Below, in pieces: positions 15,412-21,068 of a stretch of 21,068 nt of DNA; positions within the stretch are counted from its first letter, which is position 1, and each line of letters opens with the position of its first letter. The notes under the pieces were generated by a model. The model worked only from the letters and a program-made list of their open reading frames with translations, was not told where the DNA came from and searched no databases. This DNA comes from an uncultured Bacillota bacterium (lineage in GTDB: Bacteria; Bacillota_I; Bacilli_A; RFN20; CAG-449): contig CAJKZK010000016.1 in NCBI GenBank assembly GCA_905204225.1, positions 1 to 21,068 on the forward strand. The letters are read 5' to 3'. The position numbers were made by a program, and so were the translations under genes.

Positions 15412-18400
15412 ATGAAAAAGAAATTAATTGAAAAATTATCAATTATTGGTGTAGTCGCTATTTGTGCAGGAGTTTCGATTGGACAAGTAGTTAGCTCAAA
15501 AATAAGTTATGATCATTATCGTAATGAACTTGAAGAAGCTGAAAATAATCGTGTTGGTAACCCTGTTTTAGACTCAATTATTGTTAGTAAAAAAGAAGGA
15601 GTTGACTTTTATAAAAATGGTAAAGCATCTCCTAGTAAAGATGATTTTAGTGTTCAAGCTCATTTCACAGTAAAAAATGGAGAAGATTATTCTTCAAATT
15701 TAACTAGTAAACAATTTAATATGGAAGTTCCTAATGATTTTGCTACTAATGGTGGAGAAATTACCTTTAAATATTTGAAAAAAGAAACAAAATTAAGTGT
15801 TTCATTATTAGATGTTAAACCAGTAAAATTGACAGTTGTTAATAATCCATATATTGTTGTATATAAAGAAGGACAATTATTTAATAAAGATGGATTAATT
15901 ATTTGTGTTGAATATAATGATGGTTCTACTTTAGATGTTGATGATTCAAAAATTAGTGTTGATACTACAACTCCATTAAAATTAACAGATAAGAAATGGA
16001 AATTAACTTATGAATTTGAAGGCACTACTTTATTAGGAGAAGTTGATATTTCTGTTTTAAAAGAAAGTGAATTTACAAATGGTAAACTTGTTTCTTTAGA
16101 ACTTAAAGATGGTGAAGCTATTTTATTCGCTGATGAAAAAAGAGAAAATGCTGATTTAAGTAAATTAAAAATAATGGGTAAATATGATTCTGGTAATTAT
16201 ATTCCTGTTAATTTAAGTGAGATTACTATTATTGGAAAAGAAGATATTGTTTCATTTGGTAAAAAAACAAATTTAACAATATGTGCTAAAGATAATAATA
16301 ATGCTAGAATTGAAATAAAAGCAAAAGTTGTTAAAAGACAAGAAGCTGAAAAAGCAACACTTACAAATGGAAAAGTAAAAACTGGTTCAAGCTATAAATA
16401 TGTTAATAATGAATATATTTTTGATAAAGAAGTATCTTATGTTGGAGATTTAAATAGTTCTTCTAAAGTTGAATTTAATGTTAATTCTAAAAATAATGTA
16501 CGTGGAAAAATTACTCTTAGAGTAGCTTCAACATATTTATTATTTGATAATAATAATTATCATAGCGAAGATATTTTATTAAGTAATCTTTTAAATATTA
16601 AAGTAAATGGTTATGATAAAAATTTTGATCACAAAATTAAAATTGAAAAAGCAGGTAATACTACTAATAAAGATCAACCATCACAAGTTTATTATGATAT
16701 AACTTTATTTGATGTTCTTTTATCTACTGGAGATAATAAAATTGCTCTAGAAATTAAAGATAGTAATATAAAATCTTATGATAATTCTTCAGCCTCAATT
16801 AATCTTGATTATGTTGATGTAGAAATGTTAGATGATAATAATTTCTCTTTCGGTGAATACAATGAAACATGTGATACTAGAAATATTGAAAAAACATACA
16901 CAACTAATAAAGTATATGAAGGCGAAAATGTAAACGTTGATGAAGGTGTTGATACTCAAGGAAGCTGTTCTGATGGAGAATATATTTATATTGCAGTAAG
17001 CCAATTTGGTGGTGGAAAAACTAAAATTATTAAATATGATATCGAAACTAACAATCTTGTTGGAAAAAGTGAACTAATTGAAGATGGTTATACATCTGGT
17101 TGGGTAACTGATAACTATGATATTAATAAATTATTTTATGAAAATGGCAAAATTGGATATTTTGATTTTAATGGTAAAGTATCATATTTTGACGCTAAAA
17201 CTCTTGCTTTATTAGAAAAAGATATTACATTTACTGGAGCAAGCGAAAAAACTATTGATGCAGAATATAATAATTATTTAGATCAATATGTAGTTGTTGG
17301 TAAAAATCATGTTGGCACTTTCTATAAAGGAAATAAAAAAGATAAAGCTAATGAAACTACTATAAAATTTGATGTCAATAATTATATGTTCAGAACTATA
17401 ACAAGTGATGAAAATTATATTTATGCTGTATATCGTGATAATAGTGAAAGTGTTACTTCTACTTTAATTCAAACTTATACATGGTTTGGACAAAAAGTTG
17501 GTGAAGATCAAATTATTGATTGTTCTAATGGTTTAACAGAATCAGATAATAGAACTGTTCAAAGTATGGTATTTGCTAAAGGTAATGTATATTTTACTGG
17601 CCGTGCTTATACTGGACATAAAGGATTATTCATTTCTAAATTAAATATGAGCTTAGATAGTTTAAGAACATTTGATAATAAATTACTTGGTGGATATGTA
17701 CAAAATTCTATGAAAAATAATGTTGAACCTTCATTTAGTGATAATCTTATTGCTGAAAGAATTATTTCAATAGAAGAATGTGATGGAAAAACTCAAACAT
17801 TATTTTCTGTTGAAGGTGGTTGTACAGATGAACAATATTTATATTATGCTTTATCATCTAATGGAAGAAAATATGTTCAAATTGTTAAATATGATTTATC
17901 AACTAATAAAATAATTCAAAAAACAAATGTTATTAAAATATCTGATTCAAATTACTGGAATGAAGATTATAACATGTTCTATCAAAATGGATATGTATAT
18001 TTACTTGTAAAACAAACAAATGTAATTAAAGTCTTTAATTCAGCTACATTAGAAGTAGTAGAAGATGCAGAAGAATTTGTTTTCAAAAATAATGGAGCAA
18101 AGATGAAAGATATTTTCTCAGTCGGTTATAGTGTAGAAAAAAATCAATATGCTTTGACTGTTGGTAATAAAATGTATATAACTGATAAAGATAAAAATGT
18201 TATTAATACATTTACTTTAAAAGCGGAACACACTAAAGATTTCTTTAAAGATTTTGAAAAGAATCCTGATGGAGATGCTAAATTCCAAACATTATATGCT
18301 GATAATGAATATATTTATGCAATATTTAATCATGATGGTTGGTTGGCTGGTGAAATTCAAATCTTTGATTGGAAAGGTAATAAAATAAAAACTGTTACTA

Positions 18401-18549
18401 TTGATTTAACAATTAATGATAAATTACAATCAGCCAAAGGGCAATACAATGTTCAAAATATGGTACAAATGAATGGTAAATTATATATTGGTGTACTTGC
18501 TTATGGTGGGAATACTGGATTATATATTTATCAAATAAATTTTAATTAA
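15412..18549 (+). CDS. large surface protein with Ig-like, CBM6/35-like and two propeller modules
   Basis: This 1045-residue exported protein starts on the base after the GH3 stop, with GAGGAGG (15397-15403) inside the GH3 gene. A signal peptide or anchor helix lies at about 9-27. Residues 50-305 look like three bacterial Ig-like domains; the clearest (about 137-215) has YKEGQLFNKDGLIICVEYNDGS. Residues 311-471 resemble a CBM6/35-type carbohydrate-binding module, starting EAEKATLTNGKV and ending ASINLDYVDVEML. Two propeller modules follow at about 514-746 and 797-1043 (SCSDGEYIYIAV; GGCTDEQYLYYAL; YTWFGQKV; IQIFDWKGNK). There is no LPXTG or C-terminal helix. With the GH3 enzyme between the two propeller proteins, a shared role in holding or presenting glycan is plausible. 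Domain families are judged by eye. Confidence 0.8.
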   Translation: MKKKLIEKLSIIGVVAICAGVSIGQVVSSKISYDHYRNELEEAENNRVGNPVLDSIIVSKKEGVDFYKNGKASPSKDDFSVQAHFTVKNGEDYSSNLTSKQFNMEVPNDFATNGGEITFKYLKKETKLSVSLLDVKPVKLTVVNNPYIVVYKEGQLFNKDGLIICVEYNDGSTLDVDDSKISVDTTTPLKLTDKKWKLTYEFEGTTLLGEVDISVLKESEFTNGKLVSLELKDGEAILFADEKRENADLSKLKIMGKYDSGNYIPVNLSEITIIGKEDIVSFGKKTNLTICAKDNNNARIEIKAKVVKRQEAEKATLTNGKVKTGSSYKYVNNEYIFDKEVSYVGDLNSSSKVEFNVNSKNNVRGKITLRVASTYLLFDNNNYHSEDILLSNLLNIKVNGYDKNFDHKIKIEKAGNTTNKDQPSQVYYDITLFDVLLSTGDNKIALEIKDSNIKSYDNSSASINLDYVDVEMLDDNNFSFGEYNETCDTRNIEKTYTTNKVYEGENVNVDEGVDTQGSCSDGEYIYIAVSQFGGGKTKIIKYDIETNNLVGKSELIEDGYTSGWVTDNYDINKLFYENGKIGYFDFNGKVSYFDAKTLALLEKDITFTGASEKTIDAEYNNYLDQYVVVGKNHVGTFYKGNKKDKANETTIKFDVNNYMFRTITSDENYIYAVYRDNSESVTSTLIQTYTWFGQKVGEDQIIDCSNGLTESDNRTVQSMVFAKGNVYFTGRAYTGHKGLFISKLNMSLDSLRTFDNKLLGGYVQNSMKNNVEPSFSDNLIAERIISIEECDGKTQTLFSVEGGCTDEQYLYYALSSNGRKYVQIVKYDLSTNKIIQKTNVIKISDSNYWNEDYNMFYQNGYVYLLVKQTNVIKVFNSATLEVVEDAEEFVFKNNGAKMKDIFSVGYSVEKNQYALTVGNKMYITDKDKNVINTFTLKAEHTKDFFKDFEKNPDGDAKFQTLYADNEYIYAIFNHDGWLAGEIQIFDWKGNKIKTVTIDLTINDKLQSAKGQYNVQNMVQMNGKLYIGVLAYGGNTGLYIYQINFN
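16951..17649 (+). repeat. propeller module copy 3 of 4
   Basis: Residues 514-746 of the second exported protein. It opens QGSCSDGEYIYIAV, has TKIIKYDIETNN, and closes IQTYTWFGQK followed by TVQSMVFAKGNVYF. Confidence 0.75.
17800..18540 (+). repeat. propeller module copy 4 of 4
   Basis: Residues 797-1043 of the second exported protein. It opens EGGCTDEQYLYYAL, has VQIVKYDLSTNK, and closes IQIFDWKGNK followed by NVQNMVQMNGKLYI. Confidence 0.75.
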
Positions 18550-18553
18550 AAAT

Positions 18554-18592
18554 AATACCTATGGTTTTGTGCCATAGGTATTTTGATTTTTT
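18554..18592. terminator. intrinsic terminator, usable in both directions
   Basis: AATACCTATGG (18554-18564) pairs perfectly with CCATAGGTATT (18572-18582) around a seven-base loop, followed by a T-rich run ending in TTTTTT. On the minus strand the stem is followed by ATTTTT. It closes the exported-protein operon and may also end the small membrane-protein transcript. Confidence 0.85.
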
Positions 18593-18605
18593 GGATTTAA
18601 ATTTT

Positions 18606-18636
18606 GGTGATTTTATCTAATAGAATCACCTTTTTT
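18606..18636 (+). terminator. second intrinsic terminator
   Basis: GGTGATTTTAT (18606-18616) pairs with ATAGAATCACC (18620-18630) with one G-U pair and a three-base loop, followed directly by TTTTTT. It is a tandem backup for the plus-strand operon. The T-run reaches the stop codon of the convergent small gene. Confidence 0.8.
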
Positions 18637-18979
18637 AATGACAATACAATAATAAAACAATTTCTAAAATTGCTAAAATTGGAATTAATATTATAAAGAT
18701 TAAATATTTCTTTTTTGTTTTTGTTAGAGAAGAATTAATTTCAATATCTTTTTTACTTATCAAAAAGAAACTAATAATATTAAATAATAACGCTACAGCA
18801 TTGCATATTGAACCATAATATAAAAATATAATCATTAGAATAGCATTACCTACCTCTGCATTATCTTCATTGTGAATAAGTATACTTATATAAAAATATA
18901 AGAAAAAAACAAATGAAATAATAAAAGGTAATAACGATATAATGTGTAGTATTTTAGATGTAATAATTTTTTTGCTCAT
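18635..18979 (-). CDS. small membrane protein of unknown function
   Basis: This protein of about 114 residues is mostly hydrophobic. Likely helices are at about 9-33, 44-72 (long, possibly a helix plus a re-entrant part) and 90-112. A basic cytoplasmic loop (TKTKKKY) precedes the last helix, and there is a charged external loop (HNEDNAEVG). An ATG three codons upstream (18988) directly abuts the AAGGA site, whereas the ATG at 18979 (MSKKIITS) sits nine bases from it and is preferred. The gene is divergent from the ABC exporter pair and convergent with the exported-protein operon. I do not recognise a family. Confidence 0.6.
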   Translation of the reverse strand: MSKKIITSKILHIISLLPFIISFVFFLYFYISILIHNEDNAEVGNAILMIIFLYYGSICNAVALLFNIISFFLISKKDIEINSSLTKTKKKYLIFIILIPILAILEIVLLLYCH

Positions 18980-19090
18980 GTAAATCATTCCTTTTTTAAT
19001 ATTATATATTAAAATATGATTTTTGTAAAAAAATTAATAAAATTATAAATTAATAGAATTATTTTTTTAATATGAGTATGATATAGAAGT

Positions 19091-20821
19091 ATGAAGAAAA
19101 CATTGTCTTATTTAAAAAAAACTAAAAAAGAAGTTATTTTAGGACCTCTATTTAAAATGTTAGAGGTGTGTTTTGAATTATGTGTTCCTTTAATTGTTTC
19201 AAAAATCGTTGATAATGGTATAAAAAATGATGATTTTACTTATATTTTGTTAATGTGTGGTGTACTTCTTATTTTTGCATGTTTAGGGTTAACTAGTACA
19301 ATTATTGCACAATATTATTCTGCTAAAGCTGCATGCAAATTGGCCACTAATTTAAGAAATGATTTATTTAAAAAAATACAAAGTTTACAATATTCTGATC
19401 TTGATGAAGTTGGTTTATCAACATTAGTTACACGAATGACAAGTGATGTTAACCAAGTTCAAATTGGTGTAAATATGACTTTAAGATTATTATTGCGTTC
19501 TCCTGCAGTTATTATAGGTGCAGTTATTGTTTCTTTTACAATTTCTAAAGAAGTTGGATTAGTTTTTTTGTGTACTGTACCAACATTATTTCTTGTAGTG
19601 TTTTTAATTATGTATTTTTCTATACCTTTATTTAATAAAAGCCAAGAAAAACTTGATAGAGTCGTAGAATTAACAAGAGAAAATTTAATAGGTATAAGAG
19701 TTATTAGAGCGTTTAATAAACAACAACAAGAAATAAAAAATTATCAAAAAGAAAATAATATTTTATTTAAAAGCCAATTATTTGTAGGAAGATTATCTAC
19801 TTTAATTAATCCTCTTACTTATGCTTTAATTAATATTTTTATTGTTGTTTTAATATATGTAAGTGGATTAAATGTTCAAGCAGGTAATTTAACTCAAGGA
19901 GATTCTATTGCTTTATATAATTTAAGTTCACAAATTTTAGTAGAAACTATTAAGTTTGCTAGTTTAATTATTACAGTATCCCGTTCTATTGCTTCTAGTA
20001 ATAGAATTGACAACATTTTATCTATAGAAAGTAAATATGATATTCATAATCATGAAGGTGGAGATGATAAATATATAATTGAATTTAATCATGTTTCTAT
20101 GTCTTATAGAACTAGTGATAAAAATTCTTTAAAAGATATATCATTTAAAGTAAAAAAAGGACAAACAATTGGTATTATTGGAGGAACAGGATCAGGAAAA
20201 ACTACTTTAATTAATGTCATGAATCATTTTTATGATATTAATCAAGGAACGATATATTTTGAAGGAAAAGATATTGCTTCATATCCTCTTGAATATTTGC
20301 ATGATCAAATTAGTTTAGTACCTCAAAAAGCAAAATTGTTTGCAGGAACTATTAAAGAAAATTTATTATGGGGTAATAAAAATGCAACAGATGAAGAAAT
20401 AACTAAAGCAATTAAAGCTAGTCAAAGTGAAGATATTATAAAGAAGAAAAAAGATGGTATTAATGAAATAGTAGAACAAAATGGTAATAATTTTTCTGGT
20501 GGGCAAAAACAAAGATTATGTATCGCTAGAGCGTTAATAAAAAAAGCAAAAATATTAATTTTAGATGACTCTTCATCAGCTTTAGATTATGCTACCGATG
20601 CTAAACTTAGACATGCATTATTAAATTTTGATAACACATTAACAATATTTATGATTTCTCAAAGAACATCTTCATTAATGCATTGTGATCAAATTTTAGT
20701 ATTGGACAATGGTGAATTAGTAGGCATAGGAACCCATGAAGAATTATTAAATAATTGTGAAGTGTATAAAGAAATTTATAATTCACAATTTTCTAGTGAG
20801 GTAAATGAAGATGAAGAATAA
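19091..20821 (+). CDS. ABC exporter half-transporter, degenerate-site subunit
   Basis: This 576-residue membrane-ATPase fusion of the multidrug/lipid exporter type has six helices in about 15-300 and a nucleotide-binding domain at about 328-565. Walker A is GGTGSGKTT (364-372), the Q-loop is Gln412, the signature FSGGQKQR (468-475) and Walker B ILILDD (488-493). The catalytic Glu is replaced by Asp493 and the switch His by Gln524 (ISQR). This pair of changes is known from the degenerate-site subunit of heterodimeric exporters such as BmrC and TM287. The next gene starts 11 bases before its stop and would supply the complete site. The ribosome binding site is poor (AGAAG close to the ATG). Substrate unknown. 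Confidence 0.93.
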   Translation: MKKTLSYLKKTKKEVILGPLFKMLEVCFELCVPLIVSKIVDNGIKNDDFTYILLMCGVLLIFACLGLTSTIIAQYYSAKAACKLATNLRNDLFKKIQSLQYSDLDEVGLSTLVTRMTSDVNQVQIGVNMTLRLLLRSPAVIIGAVIVSFTISKEVGLVFLCTVPTLFLVVFLIMYFSIPLFNKSQEKLDRVVELTRENLIGIRVIRAFNKQQQEIKNYQKENNILFKSQLFVGRLSTLINPLTYALINIFIVVLIYVSGLNVQAGNLTQGDSIALYNLSSQILVETIKFASLIITVSRSIASSNRIDNILSIESKYDIHNHEGGDDKYIIEFNHVSMSYRTSDKNSLKDISFKVKKGQTIGIIGGTGSGKTTLINVMNHFYDINQGTIYFEGKDIASYPLEYLHDQISLVPQKAKLFAGTIKENLLWGNKNATDEEITKAIKASQSEDIIKKKKDGINEIVEQNGNNFSGGQKQRLCIARALIKKAKILILDDSSSALDYATDAKLRHALLNFDNTLTIFMISQRTSSLMHCDQILVLDNGELVGIGTHEELLNNCEVYKEIYNSQFSSEVNEDEE

Positions 20822-21068
20822 TTTATTTTCACGTTTAATGAAAACAATAAAACCATATTGGTTTTTCTTATTATTAACCCTTATTAGTTCAATAGGTTAT
20901 GTTGTTTTTTCTTTATATATTCCAATTTTGGTGGGTAATGCGATTGATGTTTTAATTGAAAAAAATGTTAATTTTAATCAATTAAATCATATTTTACAAT
21001 TAATAGGATTATGTTTGATTGTTGCTTCAATATTACAATATATAATGAATTTATGTAATAATAGATTA
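20811..21068 (+). CDS. ABC exporter half-transporter, second subunit (partial, cut by window end)
   Basis: Only the first 86 codons are present, open to the last base. The product starts MKNNLFSRLMKTIKPYWFF and has two helices at about 16-42 and 61-84, with the YIPILVGNAIDVLI segment typical of the first helices of these exporters. The ATG at 20811 has GAGG nine bases upstream; an in-frame ATG at 20805 would be only three bases away. It overlaps the upstream subunit gene, so the two are probably made together as a heterodimer. It should carry the intact Walker B Glu beyond the window. Confidence 0.88.
   Translation, partial: MKNNLFSRLMKTIKPYWFFLLLTLISSIGYVVFSLYIPILVGNAIDVLIEKNVNFNQLNHILQLIGLCLIVASILQYIMNLCNNRL

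Noticed and set aside
18996..19019. AT-rich palindromic stretch between the small membrane gene and the exporter as an operator
   Set aside because: Such symmetry is expected by chance at this base composition, and no regulator gene lies beside it.
1..21068. Mycoplasma genetic code (TGA as Trp), suggested by the extreme AT content
   Set aside because: Genes are full length with TGA read as stop, tryptophans are TGG, and the response regulator ends at a TGA overlapping the kinase start.

Overview
The window is a strongly AT-rich stretch of bacterial chromosome. It uses the standard bacterial code: tryptophan is TGG throughout, and the PhoP/PhoB-type regulator stops at a TGA that overlaps the next start codon. 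Purine-rich ribosome binding sites (AGGAGG type), a lipoprotein PstS, an AgrC/ComD-type kinase and Pho-box hexamers of the Bacillus type all point to a low-GC Bacillota. An uncultured, host-associated member of the Bacilli/Erysipelotrichia side is likely, but the exact lineage cannot be read from this sequence. There are no tRNA, rRNA, CRISPR or transposase signatures.

Layout. (1) 60-716 (+): a lone chloramphenicol-acetyltransferase-like gene, ending at a bidirectional terminator. (2) 825-7659 (-): one compact phosphate operon, pstS-pstC-pstA-pstB-phoU-response regulator-histidine kinase, with overlapping or abutting genes and three TTTACA Pho-type boxes upstream. Its PstS appears circularly permuted, with the two lobes encoded in swapped order. 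(3) 7772-9892 (+): a LytTR response regulator and an AgrC/ComD-like membrane kinase. Their promoter has perfect -35 and -10 boxes separated by 18 bases, ten of which are an uninterrupted run of G. (4) 9894-18549 (+): an exported-protein operon that opens with two exact 9-bp direct repeats 21 bp apart (a LytTR/ComE/AgrA-type box). It encodes a 46-residue peptide, a secreted beta-propeller protein, a GH3 glycoside hydrolase with inverted domain order and a membrane helix at each end, and a large Ig-like/CBM-like/beta-propeller surface protein. Two terminators follow. (5) 18635-18979 (-): a small membrane protein. (6) 19091-21068 (+): a heterodimeric ABC exporter pair, the second gene cut by the window edge.

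How the parts may work together. The most interesting reading is a phase-variable circuit. Slippage in the G10 tract would change the -35/-10 spacing of the two-component operon. That would set how much LytTR regulator a cell makes, and the regulator would act through the 9-bp repeats to switch the glycan-degrading surface operon on or off in part of the population. Four copies of the same roughly 240-residue propeller module occur on the two proteins flanking the GH3 enzyme, which suggests a dedicated cell-surface assembly. The shared intergenic region (7660-7826) also places Pho boxes upstream of the LytTR promoter, so phosphate status could feed into the circuit. The promoter, repeats and domain order are visible in the sequence; the switching and the regulatory link are inference.
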